A stretch of DNA of 64,000 bases, from NCBI RefSeq assembly GCF_003284965.1, contig NZ_QMEW01000003.1, positions 1 to 64,000 of the forward strand, given 5' to 3'. The DNA is from Mycolicibacterium sp. GF69. Its GTDB lineage: Bacteria > Actinomycetota > Actinomycetes > Mycobacteriales > Mycobacteriaceae. The notes beneath the pieces are model-generated. The model saw only the letters and a list, made by a program, of their open reading frames with translations, did no database searches and was not told the origin of the DNA. Shown here one piece after another: positions 31,285 to 44,214 of this stretch (positions are counted from its first letter, which is position 1; each line of letters opens with the position of its first letter). Position numbers and translations under genes: made by a program.

Positions 31285-31300
31285 TCAGTTTATATTTGTT

Positions 31301-31318
31301 TGCATCTATATAGATGCA
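31301..31318. promoter_or_regulatory. Perfect 18-bp palindrome, probable ArsR operator
   Basis: TGCATCTATATAGATGCA is a perfect inverted repeat just after a TATATT -10-like box (31291-31296). It resembles operators of ArsR-family dimers and lies at the start of the regulator gene, so it should mediate autoregulation of the regulator-SRPBCC-flavodoxin run. Confidence 0.7.
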
Positions 31319-31334
31319 CTGCAATACTAAGCAG

Positions 31335-31655
31335 GTGGACGTTTTCGAAGCGGTCGCCGAACCGAGTCGTCGCGCGCTGCTCGATGAGCTTATCGACGGT
31401 GAGCGCACCGCGGGTGAACTCGTCGCGAGCTTGCCGGGGCTGACCCAGCCCACGGTGTCGCGACATCTGCGAATACTGCGTGAGGTCGGCTTGGTGGAGG
31501 TCCGGCCGGACGCGCAACGTCGCATCTACGCGTTGCGCGCCGACGGGCTCATCGCGATCGACGAGTGGATCGAGCGGTACCGGCGCGTCTGGACCGAGCA
31601 TCTCGACGCCCTCGAACACCACCTGAAGACCAAACACGGGAGTCACGATGAGTGA
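31335..31655 (+). CDS. ArsR-family transcriptional regulator
   Basis: The winged-helix repressor has VFEAVAEPSRRALLDELIDGE, then LVASLPGLTQPTVSRHLRILREVGLVEVRPDAQRRIY. I start it at GTG 31335 because family members begin MDVFEA...; an ATG at 31314 would add seven residues but overlaps the operator palindrome. No metal-binding Cys pair is seen, so it may respond to an organic ligand or the SRPBCC product. Its stop overlaps the next gene. Confidence 0.88.
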   Translation: MDVFEAVAEPSRRALLDELIDGERTAGELVASLPGLTQPTVSRHLRILREVGLVEVRPDAQRRIYALRADGLIAIDEWIERYRRVWTEHLDALEHHLKTKHGSHDE

Positions 31656-32160
31656 CCACGACGGTCGGTTGACTGTCGACGGCGATCGGGCCGTGCTGAC
31701 CTTCGAACGCCGTCTGCCCTTCCCGATCGAGACGGTCTGGTCAGCCATCGCCGACCCCGAGGAACGCCGGGAGTGGTTGGGCGCGACCACGATCGAGCCC
31801 CACGAGGGCGGCCGGATCGAGATGGTGCCCACCGGCCCGCCGCTACCACCTGACCGGATGCGCATGACCGGGCGCATCCTGGTTTGGGACCCACCCCATG
31901 TGCTCGAGCACGAGTGGAAACAACCCATCCTCACCGACGGCGGCCCGGACGGCACTGTGCGCTATGAACTGAGCGTCGACGGCACCGGCACGCTGCTGAA
32001 ATTCACCCATCGGGGCCTGGGCGTCCGCACCGCGGGCGGATTCCTCGGCGGTACGCACGCTTACCTTGACCGCCTGGCCGCCTACCTGAAACAGGAACCA
32101 TTACCCGATTGGGTTCGCAGGCGGGAAGAAATCAATAGCGCTCGGAACGGATCGGATTGA
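31648..32160 (+). CDS. SRPBCC/AHSA1 domain protein
   Basis: The 170-residue START-like fold protein has LPFPIETVWSAIADPEERREWLG, EHEWKQPI, and a C-terminal GGTHAYLDRLAAYLK helix. ArsR-SRPBCC pairs are common in actinobacteria; the SRPBCC domain often binds a hydrophobic ligand and may be the sensor or sink. The ATG at 31648 overlaps the regulator's stop. Confidence 0.88.
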   Translation: MSDHDGRLTVDGDRAVLTFERRLPFPIETVWSAIADPEERREWLGATTIEPHEGGRIEMVPTGPPLPPDRMRMTGRILVWDPPHVLEHEWKQPILTDGGPDGTVRYELSVDGTGTLLKFTHRGLGVRTAGGFLGGTHAYLDRLAAYLKQEPLPDWVRRREEINSARNGSD

Positions 32161-32161
32161 C

Positions 32162-32794
32162 ATGACGCAGAACGGTTCTGACATTGCCGCACCGGCGGTG
32201 GCCATCGCCTACCATTCCGGGTTCGGGCACACCGCGACCCTCGCCGACGCAGTGGCCGCCGGGGCGCGCGAAGGCGGAGCGCAGATCACGATGATCATCG
32301 TCGACCGGATGAGCGACGCCGACTGGGACATCCTCGACGCGGCCGACGGCATCGTCTTCGGCACGCCGACGTACATGGGCAACGTGTCGGCCGGTTTCCA
32401 GGGTTTCACCGAGAAGACCGGACGACGCTGTGTCGAAGGCACCTGGCGCGACAAGGTCGCCGCGGGGTTCGCCAATTCCGGTGGGAAGAGCGGCGACAAG
32501 CTGAACACGCTGGTCTCACTGGCGGTGTTCGCCGCGCAGCACCACATGCACTGGATCAATCTCGGGCTGCCACCGGGATGGAATCACTCGGCGGCAAGCG
32601 AGCACGACCTCAACCGACTCGGCTTCTTCCTCGGTGCCGGCGCGCAGACCGACGTGGACGCCGGACCCGAGCAGGTCCATCCCGCCGACGTCGCGACGTG
32701 CCGTCATCTCGGCCGCCGGGTCGCGCTGGCCACGCGCCAGTTCAACGTCGGCCGGTCGGTCACTGCAGCGGCGTCATCTCCTGCAGCATCGTAG
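32162..32794 (+). CDS. Flavodoxin/WrbA-like NAD(P)H:quinone oxidoreductase
   Basis: The 210-residue FMN protein shows VAIAYHSGFGHTATLADAV, FGTPTYMGNVSAGFQ and FANSGGKSGDK, the FMN-binding loops of the flavodoxin/WrbA group. It probably reduces quinones by two electrons using NAD(P)H. It lies 1 bp after the SRPBCC gene and is therefore in the same operon. Its last 35 bp overlap the convergent disulfide reductase gene. Confidence 0.85.
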   Translation: MTQNGSDIAAPAVAIAYHSGFGHTATLADAVAAGAREGGAQITMIIVDRMSDADWDILDAADGIVFGTPTYMGNVSAGFQGFTEKTGRRCVEGTWRDKVAAGFANSGGKSGDKLNTLVSLAVFAAQHHMHWINLGLPPGWNHSAASEHDLNRLGFFLGAGAQTDVDAGPEQVHPADVATCRHLGRRVALATRQFNVGRSVTAAASSPAAS

Positions 32795-34130
32795 GCACCA
32801 ATTCGCTGACCGTCGGATGGATGTGCATGGTCCGAGAGATCGCGGTGTAAGGCTTCTCGGCGGTCATAATGTCGAGGATGGCGTGAATCACCTCGTCGCC
32901 GCCGACGCCGAGGATCGCCGCGCCCAGGATCTGTTCGGTGTCCGCGTCGACGACCACCTTCATGAAGCCTTGTGTCTCCCCCTTCTCGACGGCGCGACCG
33001 ACTCTTGTCATGGGGCGCTTGCCGATCAACGCTTTGCGGCCCGATTTGCGCACCTCGGCCTCGGTCATCCCGGCCCGGCCCAGCGGCGGGTCGATGTAGA
33101 GCGCGTAGGTGGTGATCCGGTCGCTGACGCGGCGGGGGTCGTCGTCGAGCAGGTTGGCCGCGACGATCTCGAAGTCGTTGTACGACGTGTGCGTGAAGGC
33201 GCCCTTGCCGTTGCAATCGCCCATGGCCCAGATGTGTTCGACGTTGGTGCGCAGCTGGTCGTCGACGACGATATAGCCGCGGGCGTCGGTGTTCACACCG
33301 GCCCTGTCGAGTCCGAGGTCGTCGGTGTTGGGGACGCGCCCGACCGCGATCAGCGCGTGGGTGCCGGCGATCGGCGGCGCACCGTCGGCGGGCGTCACCT
33401 CGAAACCGCTGTCGGTCTTGGTGAATCGGATCGCGTCGGCGCCCAGGACGACGTTGATACCTTCGGCCTCCAGAATGTCCTTGATCGCGGCGGAGACATC
33501 CTCGTCCTCGCGCGAGGTCAACCGGGGCCCCTTCTCGATCACGGTGACCCGCGCCCCGAACCGCCGGTACATCTGCGCGAACTCCAGCGCGATGTAGCTG
33601 CCCCCGATGATGACGAGATGTTCGGGGAGCGTGTCGAGTTCGAGGATTCCGACATTGGTCAGATAGTCGATGTCCTCCAGGCCGGGCAGGTCGGGTGCCA
33701 CGGCGCGCCCGCCCACGTTGAGGAAGATCTTGTCGGCGTGCAGCACGCGGTCCTCGACGCGCATCGTGTGCGTATCCTCGAAGCGTGCGTGACCGCGGAT
33801 GACCGTGCATCCGTCCATGTCCTCGAGCCATGACTCGACACCGGCGCGGTCACCGGCGACGATACTGTCCTTGCGCGCCTTGACTTTCGCCATATCGACG
33901 CTGATCTCCCCTGTGCTGACGCCGTATTCGGCGCCGCGGCGGGCCAGGTGGGCGGCGTGTGCGCTGGCGACCAGCGTCTTGGTCGGTATGCACCCGTAGT
34001 TCACGCACGTGCCGCCGACGAGCTTGCGTTCGACCATCGCGACCGTGCGACCTGCCCGCGTGAGCCGGCCGGCCAGTGGCGGCCCGGCCTGACCCGCACC
34101 GACGATGATCGCGTCGAATCGCTCTGTCAC
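32760..34130 (-). CDS. FAD-dependent pyridine nucleotide-disulfide oxidoreductase
   Basis: The 456-residue flavoenzyme has AIIVGAGQAGPPLA, redox-active cysteines 42 and 47 in GGTCVNYGCIPTKT, NAD-binding LVIIGGSYIALEFAQMY and C-terminal HIHPTVSELVP (catalytic His-Glu). It belongs to the mercuric reductase/mycothione reductase/dihydrolipoamide group. It lacks an N-terminal heavy-metal domain and the C-terminal Cys pair of MerA; the substrate may be mycothione or a related disulfide, but this is inference. 10 bp separate it from the DUF4126 gene upstream. Confidence 0.85.
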   Translation of the reverse strand: MTERFDAIIVGAGQAGPPLAGRLTRAGRTVAMVERKLVGGTCVNYGCIPTKTLVASAHAAHLARRGAEYGVSTGEISVDMAKVKARKDSIVAGDRAGVESWLEDMDGCTVIRGHARFEDTHTMRVEDRVLHADKIFLNVGGRAVAPDLPGLEDIDYLTNVGILELDTLPEHLVIIGGSYIALEFAQMYRRFGARVTVIEKGPRLTSREDEDVSAAIKDILEAEGINVVLGADAIRFTKTDSGFEVTPADGAPPIAGTHALIAVGRVPNTDDLGLDRAGVNTDARGYIVVDDQLRTNVEHIWAMGDCNGKGAFTHTSYNDFEIVAANLLDDDPRRVSDRITTYALYIDPPLGRAGMTEAEVRKSGRKALIGKRPMTRVGRAVEKGETQGFMKVVVDADTEQILGAAILGVGGDEVIHAILDIMTAEKPYTAISRTMHIHPTVSELVPTMLQEMTPLQ

Positions 34131-34140
34131 CGTGGGCCGT

Positions 34141-34623
34141 TCACACCAGGCTGACCAAGAATGCGATCAGGAAACCACCGCCGACCGCGATGATGTCTTC
34201 GAGTATCGCGCCCGGGCGGTCCTGGCCGCTGCGCGCGTCGGCGAACCGCTGGCGCGCCGCCGCACCGGCCATGGTGCCGAGCACCGCGCCGATCATGCCT
34301 GCGCCGAGCGCACTGAACGTGTGAAAGTACGCGCTGCCGATCACTGCTCCGGCGAACGCGCCCATGATCAGTCGGGCGACGAACTGGGGGGCCGTCTTAC
34401 GGCTGGGGGTGCTCGGCAGTTGGTCGGTGACCAGTTCGGCGACCAGGAAGATGGTCAGCACCGTGACGGTGATCGGATGCGCCATCCACTCCGACCATTT
34501 GCCGTCCAGGTCGATCCATCCCAGCAACGCGCCCCAGGAGACCACCGCGGGCGCGGTCAGTGTGCGAAGCCCGGCGATCACGCCGATCAACAGTGCGAGA
34601 AGCAGAATCAGGGCGTGCGTCAT
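34141..34623 (-). CDS. DUF4126 membrane protein (Rv2120c-type)
   Basis: The 160-residue product has four hydrophobic segments (LILLLALLIGVIAGLRTLTA, VTVLTIFLVAELVTD, LIMGAFAGAVIGSAY, IIAVGGGFLIAFLVSLV) and no known function. The start is the ATG at 34623, with GGAGG six bases upstream. It is 67 bp downstream of hisG on the same strand. Confidence 0.85.
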   Translation of the reverse strand: MTHALILLLALLIGVIAGLRTLTAPAVVSWGALLGWIDLDGKWSEWMAHPITVTVLTIFLVAELVTDQLPSTPSRKTAPQFVARLIMGAFAGAVIGSAYFHTFSALGAGMIGAVLGTMAGAAARQRFADARSGQDRPGAILEDIIAVGGGFLIAFLVSLV

Positions 34624-34690
34624 GACAACCTCCGGCCGGTCTTTTCGACCTCCGGACGCTAACACGCAAGCCGAGCGAGTTCCCGCTGAA

Positions 34691-35542
34691 TCAGAAGCGA
34701 CAGAACCGGATGTCGGTGGCCAGGATCGCCTTGGCGCCGATGGCCGACAGCTCGTCCATGATCGCATTGACATCGCGTCGGGGCACCAACGCGCGCACCG
34801 CCGCCCAGGCCGGGTCAGCGAGCGGTGCGATGGTCGGGGACTCGAGCCCGGGAGTCACTGCGATGGCATCGTCGAGAATGCTTCGCGGGCAGTCGTAGTC
34901 GAGCATCAGGTACTGCTGCCCGAAAACCACGCCCTGGACGCGAGCGACCAATTGGGCGCCGGTGGGGCTGTCCGGGGCGCCGTCCCGTTCGATCAGCACG
35001 GCCTCGGAGTCACACAGGGAAGCACCGAAAGCCACCAGATTGTGTAGGCCGAGCGTACGGCCGGAGCCCACTACGTCGGCGATCGCGTCGGCGACACCGA
35101 GCTGCACCGAGATCTCGACCGCACCATCGAGCCGGATCACCGTCGCGTCGATGCCGTGCGCCGCCAGGTCTTTTCGCACCAGGTTCGGGAATGCGGTGGC
35201 GATCCGCTTGCCGACCAGATCCTCGACGCGCCACTGACGCCCGGCCGGCGCCGCGTACCGGAACGACGACGACCCGAAGCCGAGCGCCAACCGTTCCCGC
35301 ACGGGCGCATCCGACTCGGCGGCCAGATCACGCCCGGTGATGCCGAAATCCAGCTGACCCGACCCGACGTAGATGGCAATGTCCTTGGGGCGCAGGAAGA
35401 AGAATTCGACATTGTTGGCCGGGTCGACGACCGTGAGGTCCTTCGGATCGGTGCGGCGCCGGTAGCCCGCCTCGGAGAGGATGTCGCTGGCCGGTTCGGA
35501 GAGCGTGCCCTTGTTCGGTACGGCGACTCGCAGGGCAGGCAT
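34691..35542 (-). CDS. hisG: ATP phosphoribosyltransferase HisG
   Basis: This 283-residue long-form enzyme catalyses the first step of histidine synthesis. Motifs: [62 protein letters not shown], and a C-terminal regulatory PII-like domain beginning after [10 protein letters not shown], ending ATDIRFCRF. The ATG at 35542 overlaps the hisE stop (TGATG). Rv2121c-like. Confidence 0.97.
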   Translation of the reverse strand: MPALRVAVPNKGTLSEPASDILSEAGYRRRTDPKDLTVVDPANNVEFFFLRPKDIAIYVGSGQLDFGITGRDLAAESDAPVRERLALGFGSSSFRYAAPAGRQWRVEDLVGKRIATAFPNLVRKDLAAHGIDATVIRLDGAVEISVQLGVADAIADVVGSGRTLGLHNLVAFGASLCDSEAVLIERDGAPDSPTGAQLVARVQGVVFGQQYLMLDYDCPRSILDDAIAVTPGLESPTIAPLADPAWAAVRALVPRRDVNAIMDELSAIGAKAILATDIRFCRF

Positions 35543-35823
35543 CACAGCTTCTCGTACACGTCGGCGAGGGAGAGGCCGCGCGCGATCATCAGCACCTGCG
35601 TCCAGTACAGCAGCTGACTGATCTCCTCGGCGAGCGCCTCATCGCTTTCGTGCTCGGCCGCCAGCCACACCTCGCCGGCCTCTTCGAGGATCTTCTTGCC
35701 GATCCCGTGGATGCCGCCGTCGAGCGCGGCAACGGTGCCACTACCGGTGGGGCGGGTCCGGGCGCGCTCGCCGAGTTCGGCGAACAGGGCGTCGAAGGTC
35801 TTCACGGCACGCGATTGTGTCAC
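35542..35823 (-). CDS. hisE: Phosphoribosyl-ATP pyrophosphatase HisE
   Basis: The 93-residue MazG-like enzyme shows the acidic cluster [22 protein letters not shown] and [14 protein letters not shown]. It hydrolyses PR-ATP for histidine synthesis. It is immediately upstream of hisG and 15 bp downstream of the steroid dehydrogenase gene, which is not a histidine gene. Confidence 0.96.
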   Translation of the reverse strand: MTQSRAVKTFDALFAELGERARTRPTGSGTVAALDGGIHGIGKKILEEAGEVWLAAEHESDEALAEEISQLLYWTQVLMIARGLSLADVYEKL

Positions 35824-35838
35824 GCTGGGCCCCGCGGG

Positions 35839-37386
35839 TCACGCCGGTTTGCCCGAACCGGCCATGTGCAGCGCGGCCAGATGGCTGAACAACAGCGACG
35901 CCCCGATCGGGTTTCCGCCGCCGGGGTAGGTCTCCCCCGAAACCGCCGCCATCGTGTTGCCGGCCGCATACAGGCCCGGAATCGGCCGGCCGGCGGTGTC
36001 GAGGACGCGGGCATGGGTGTCGGTGCGCAGCCCGCCCTTGGTGCCCAGATCGGAGACGCCGAAGGCGGCCGCCCGGTAGGGCGGGGTGTCGATGGGCACC
36101 AACGGCGACGCACCGCCGGTGAACGCGCGGTCGAACGATTCGTGGCCGCGACCGAAATCGTCGTCGACACCGCACAGCGCGAACTCGTTGAAGCGCCGCA
36201 CGGTGTCCTCGAGATGTGGCGCGGGAACCCCGATCCTATCGGCGAGGGCGCCCACGGTGTCGGCCTGAATCCACCACCCTTCGGACCGGTACTCGTCGGT
36301 CGGCGAGAAGGACACGTTGGTGGCCATGACCGGTGGCTGCTCACCGGCCCGGCTGTCGTAGACCATCCAGTAGGGCCTAGTGACGGTGCCCTGCCGCATC
36401 GCGCGCAGTATCTCGCGGCCGAGACGGTCGTAGGCCGCCGATTCGTTGGTGAAGCGACGCCCGTCGCGGTCGACGAAGATGCCGCCGGTGAAGCACAGCG
36501 CAAACGCCGCTCGCCCACCGGGATGGATCAATCCCGGGGACCACCAAGCCTGATCCATCAAGTCCACGCTTGCGCCGACGGCGATCGCGGCCCGGTGCGC
36601 CAGCCCCGTGTTCGCGGGCGCGCCCATGGTGTCGCGGGCGCTACCGGGTACGCCGAATTCGGCCCGCATGTCGGCGTCTTGCTCGAACCCACCAGTGGCC
36701 AGTAGGACGCCGCGGCGCGCCAGGATCGTGCGCCGCGAACCGTCGTGTTCGACGACTGCCCCCACGACGCGCCCGCCGTCGAGCACCAATTCGACGAGGC
36801 TGGTGGACAGATGGGCAGTCACCGCGGGGTTGTCGGCCATCGCCCACAGGAACCGTCCGACCAGTGCCCGGCCGCCGGTGAGCAGGTCGGGCTGTGGCGC
36901 CCCGAGACGTTCGTGGTCCAGCGGTCCGCGCACCCGCCCCGCGAACCGGCCGAGCCGGTCGTTGGGGACCGCCTTGGAGACGATGTGGCGCATCCCGTCG
37001 GTGCGGGCACCGGCGGTCGCACTGTAATAGTCGGGCCACGGCAGGATTTTGAACGCGAAATGCTCGTCGCGTTCGAGGTACGCGATCAGCGCCGCGCCGC
37101 CGCGGACGTAGGCCTGCTGCAACGCCGCCGGGGTGCGATCGCCGACGACCTCGCGGTAGTACCGCAACGCGTCCTCGAGCGTGTCGTCGCAGCCGGCGCG
37201 AACGAGCACCGGATTGCACGGATACCACATTCCGCCCCCGCCCGAGTAGGCGAACGTACCGCCGAACTGGTCGGTCGCCTCCACGATCGCGACCGAAAGT
37301 CCCTCTCGCGCAGCGGTATAGGCCCCGGCCAGCGCTCCAGCAGAGCCGGCGACGAGGACGTCGACCGACTCGTCGATTCCCGTCAG
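35839..37386 (-). CDS. FAD-dependent 3-ketosteroid-Delta1-dehydrogenase-like protein, probable CTG start
   Basis: The 515-residue protein resembles KstD enzymes: N-terminal FAD strand VLVAGSAGALAGAYTAAREG, GGGGMWYPCNP, ATGGFEQDADMRAEF, and C-terminal GLYAAGNTMAAVSGETYPG with GGNPIGASLLFSHLAA. Homology extends upstream of the first ATG/GTG/TTG: the only plausible start is CTG at 37386, preceded by AGGAGG and overlapping the upstream stop as CTGA. The first GTG (37284) would delete the FAD site. The FAD motif is one Gly shorter than the usual GSGAGAL. Linked to the upstream transporter and downstream hisE. Steroid dehydrogenation is inferred from the family. Confidence 0.85.
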   Translation of the reverse strand: MTGIDESVDVLVAGSAGALAGAYTAAREGLSVAIVEATDQFGGTFAYSGGGGMWYPCNPVLVRAGCDDTLEDALRYYREVVGDRTPAALQQAYVRGGAALIAYLERDEHFAFKILPWPDYYSATAGARTDGMRHIVSKAVPNDRLGRFAGRVRGPLDHERLGAPQPDLLTGGRALVGRFLWAMADNPAVTAHLSTSLVELVLDGGRVVGAVVEHDGSRRTILARRGVLLATGGFEQDADMRAEFGVPGSARDTMGAPANTGLAHRAAIAVGASVDLMDQAWWSPGLIHPGGRAAFALCFTGGIFVDRDGRRFTNESAAYDRLGREILRAMRQGTVTRPYWMVYDSRAGEQPPVMATNVSFSPTDEYRSEGWWIQADTVGALADRIGVPAPHLEDTVRRFNEFALCGVDDDFGRGHESFDRAFTGGASPLVPIDTPPYRAAAFGVSDLGTKGGLRTDTHARVLDTAGRPIPGLYAAGNTMAAVSGETYPGGGNPIGASLLFSHLAALHMAGSGKPA

Positions 37387-38840
37387 ACGCTTGCCTCCTG
37401 AGACGAAGACTCGTTGCCCATGTCCTCGAGATCCTTACCTTTGGTCTCCGAGACGAACCGCCACACGAACAGCAACGACAACACGGCGCAGATCGCGTAG
37501 AAGCCGTAGGCGATACCTAGGGAGAAGTCACCGAGCGCGGGAAACGACGCCGTGATCGCGCAATTGGCCACCCACTGCGCAGCGGCGGCCAGGCCAAGTG
37601 CCGCACCGCGGATGCGGTTGGGAAACATCTCGCCCAGCAGTACCCACACCACCGGACCCCATGACATGCCGAAGGACACCACGAACAGATTCGCGGCCAC
37701 CAGCGCGATGGGGCCCGCGATCCCTTGGAGTTGCGGTTGACCGTCGACCACCGGAGCGGTACCGAAGATGACCGCCATCGTGCCGAGCGTGACGGCCATA
37801 CCCGTCGACCCGACCAGCAGCAGCGGTTTGCGGCCGACCTTGTCTATGAGCGCGATCGCGATCAAGGTGGTGACGATGTTGGTCACCGACGTGATCACGG
37901 TGATCACGAACGCCTGGCCCTCGCCGAAGCCGACGGCCTCCCACAGCACGTTCGAGTAGTAGAAGATCACGTTGATGCCGACGAACTGCTGGAACACCGA
38001 CAGCAGCACGCCCACCCAGACGATCGCGTAGAGCCCGCCCGTCGGCTTGCGCAGATCACGCCACGAAGGCGGCTTCTCCGACTTGAGCGATTCCCTGATC
38101 CGCGTGATCGTCAACTCGAGGTTCTTCTCGCCCAACAGCTTACTCAGAACCCGCCGGGCTTCCGGAATCCGGTAGGACGCAACGAGATAGCGGGGTGACT
38201 CGGGGATCGTGAACGCCAGCGTCCCGTACAGGACGGCGGGAACCGCCATCGCGAGGAACATCCAGCGCCAGGCCGCCATGCCCAACCACAGTTCCTCGCG
38301 CGACCCGCCGGCCAAATGCGCGAGCAGGGCGTCGATCGCCAGCGAGATGAAGATGCCGCAGACGATGGCCAGCTGTTGCAGCGAACCCAGCCTGCCCCGG
38401 ATCCGGGGCGGAGAGGTCTCGGCGATGTAGGCGGGCGCGATGACCGAGGCCACGCCGACGCCGAGACCGCCGACCACCCGAAAGACTCCGAACACCCAGA
38501 CGTTGGTGGCCAGTCCGGTGCCGAAGGCGCTGATCAGAAAGAGCAGTGCGGCGAGCTTCATCACCGACAGCCGACCGATCCTGTCAGCCAACCGGCCCGC
38601 GATCACCGCTCCGAGGGCCGCGCCGATCAACGCCGCCGCGACCGCGACGCCGACCGCGGTCTTGCTGATCGCGAAGTGATCCTCGACCGCCGCGACCGCC
38701 CCGTTGATGACGGCGCTGTCGTAACCGAACAGCAGACCGCCGAGCGCCGCCACGGATGCGATGAGTACGACACGGCCACTGTGCTCGGACCCCCCGTAGT
38801 CCACCCCGGTCACGGCGTCACCGGCGGGCCCGTGAGTCAT
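37383..38840 (-). CDS. Sugar-porter (SP) family MFS transporter
   Basis: The 485-residue protein has twelve hydrophobic segments and sugar-porter signatures: GRLADRIGRLSV after helix 2, RVVGGLGVGVASVIAPAYIAE, IPESPRYLV after helix 6, QQFVGINVIFYYSNVLWE, DKVGRKPLLLVG after helix 8, and PNRIRGAALG plus FVSETKGKDLEDM near the end. It is a proton-coupled sugar or polyol importer. The ATG at 38840 is preceded by AAAGGTGG. Its stop overlaps the next gene's CTG. Confidence 0.92.
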   Translation of the reverse strand: MTHGPAGDAVTGVDYGGSEHSGRVVLIASVAALGGLLFGYDSAVINGAVAAVEDHFAISKTAVGVAVAAALIGAALGAVIAGRLADRIGRLSVMKLAALLFLISAFGTGLATNVWVFGVFRVVGGLGVGVASVIAPAYIAETSPPRIRGRLGSLQQLAIVCGIFISLAIDALLAHLAGGSREELWLGMAAWRWMFLAMAVPAVLYGTLAFTIPESPRYLVASYRIPEARRVLSKLLGEKNLELTITRIRESLKSEKPPSWRDLRKPTGGLYAIVWVGVLLSVFQQFVGINVIFYYSNVLWEAVGFGEGQAFVITVITSVTNIVTTLIAIALIDKVGRKPLLLVGSTGMAVTLGTMAVIFGTAPVVDGQPQLQGIAGPIALVAANLFVVSFGMSWGPVVWVLLGEMFPNRIRGAALGLAAAAQWVANCAITASFPALGDFSLGIAYGFYAICAVLSLLFVWRFVSETKGKDLEDMGNESSSQEASV

Positions 38841-38898
38841 GTGCCACCTTTCCGCGAGCATCGCGTGACCGACGTCACATTCAATCACAGACCCGTCG

Positions 38899-39582
38899 TC
38901 AGGCGGTGCGTTCTTCACGGCGCGAAGCCAGGTCGAAGTGGACGCTGCGCAGGTCCGCAACGCGCATTGCGGCAAGCGAGGAGACGTGGTGCCGGCGCGG
39001 CCCCTCGGGCACCGCCACGTCGTTGGGCACCACCAGTACCGGGCATCCGGCGCCTTCGGCGGCCGCCGTTCCGGTGACCGAGTCCTCGACCGCGAGGCAC
39101 GCCGCCGGGTGCAGTCCCAACAGCGCCGCCGCACGCTCGTAGACGTCGGGCGCGGGTTTGCCGCGCGCTACCTCGTCGCCGCATACCGTCACCGAAAAAT
39201 AGTGCTTGCCAACACTGTTCAGCGCACGGTCGGTCAGCTCCCGCTGGGTGTTGGTCACCAATGCCATCGGGATTTCTTCGGCGGCAAGTGCTTCCAACAA
39301 TTCTTGCGCTCCGTCGCACCACGGCAGCCCGCCGTCGAACAACTCGGCGGTGTGGTCGTGCAGCCAACGGTTCGACTCCGCCATCGCGCGCGGATCCGGA
39401 TCGAGTCCGAGGTCGGCATACACGGTCGCAATGGTGTCGGCGGCAGAGCTACCCACCAGCGATGCGCGCACCTCGGCGGTGAGCCGACCGCCGTGGTGGT
39501 CATACAACGCCGCCAGCGAGATGTCCCAGAGCTTTTCGGAGTCGACGAGCGTGCCATCCATATCGAACAGCACGGCTTGCAT
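38899..39582 (-). CDS. HAD-superfamily hydrolase, beta-phosphoglucomutase-like
   Basis: The 227-residue protein begins MQAVLFDMDGTLVDSEKLW with catalytic Asp8/Asp10, then a helical cap, MALVTNTQRE (Thr), KPAPDVYERAAA (Lys) and AVEDSVTG (Asp). Phosphatase or phosphomutase on a sugar phosphate is likely, fitting the adjacent sugar porter downstream (58 bp). Substrate unknown. Confidence 0.88.
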   Translation of the reverse strand: MQAVLFDMDGTLVDSEKLWDISLAALYDHHGGRLTAEVRASLVGSSAADTIATVYADLGLDPDPRAMAESNRWLHDHTAELFDGGLPWCDGAQELLEALAAEEIPMALVTNTQRELTDRALNSVGKHYFSVTVCGDEVARGKPAPDVYERAAALLGLHPAACLAVEDSVTGTAAAEGAGCPVLVVPNDVAVPEGPRRHHVSSLAAMRVADLRSVHFDLASRREERTA

Positions 39583-39621
39583 GCCCGGATTGTGTCATGG
39601 GTGCCACGTACGGTGAAAATC

Positions 39622-40425
39622 ATGACAATCCTCGTGACCGGCGCCACCGGCAATATCGGCCGACGCATCGTCGATCATCTGATCGAACTGGGATGCAACG
39701 ACATCCGCGCGCTGACGACGAATCCCGCCAAAGCCGGATTGCCCGACGGCGTCGCCGCCATTACCGGATACCTCGGCCGGCCGGATACGCTGCCCGCCGC
39801 GCTCGAGGGTGTTGACCGGCTGTATCTCGCCCCGCTGCCGTCGACGCTCGACGTCACCCTTGAGCTCGTCGAGAAGGCCGGCGTCGAATATGTGGTGGCG
39901 CTCTCGGGCGCTGGAGATTGGCAGGAACACGCCGACAAGATCACGGCTTCCGGGCTCATCAGCACACAACTCGGGCCAGGTGAATTCACCGACAACTTCA
40001 CCGTCTGGGGCGAACAGATCAGGGCCGCCCGCACAGTTCGTGATCCGTACCCGTCGGTCGTCGAGTCGCCGATCTCCATGGATGACATTGCCCGGGTGGC
40101 CGCGAGGCTACTGGTCGACCCCGATGAGTCGCACTACGGAAAGACGTATCCCATTACCGGTCCCCGGGCGCTGACCCGTGCCGAGATCGCCGGGCAGATC
40201 GGCGCGGGGATCGGCGTCGACGTCGCGTTCGAGCAGTGCAGCAGACCCGACGCCGAAGAGGCATTGCGCCCGATCATGGGCGAGTACGCGGTCTGGTATC
40301 TCGATGAAATCCAAAAAGGCGTCGACAAGCCGCAGCAGGCCAACACGCTGGTCGCCGAACTGACGGGCACGCCCGCGCAGAGCGTGGCGCAGTGGGCTGC
40401 CGACAACGCTTCGATTTTTCGATAG
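39622..40425 (+). CDS. NmrA/SDR-type NAD(P)-binding protein
   Basis: The 267-residue atypical SDR begins MTILVTGATGNIGRRIVDHLI, then VEYVVALSGAG and PISMDDIARVAARLL, with AVWYLDEIQKG at the end. Like NmrA/HSCARG proteins it lacks the SDR YxxxK, so it may sense NADP(H) or reduce a quinone-type substrate. Start ATG 39622; a GTG nine bases earlier is possible. Convergent with metH. Confidence 0.82.
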   Translation: MTILVTGATGNIGRRIVDHLIELGCNDIRALTTNPAKAGLPDGVAAITGYLGRPDTLPAALEGVDRLYLAPLPSTLDVTLELVEKAGVEYVVALSGAGDWQEHADKITASGLISTQLGPGEFTDNFTVWGEQIRAARTVRDPYPSVVESPISMDDIARVAARLLVDPDESHYGKTYPITGPRALTRAEIAGQIGAGIGVDVAFEQCSRPDAEEALRPIMGEYAVWYLDEIQKGVDKPQQANTLVAELTGTPAQSVAQWAADNASIFR

Positions 40426-40443
40426 GGCGCCTTCCGGTAGCGC

Positions 40444-44214
<3,771 letters not shown>

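Noticed and set aside
37284..37286. GTG at 37284 as start of the steroid dehydrogenase gene
   Set aside because: It would remove the FAD-binding start, which is clearly encoded upstream in the same frame.
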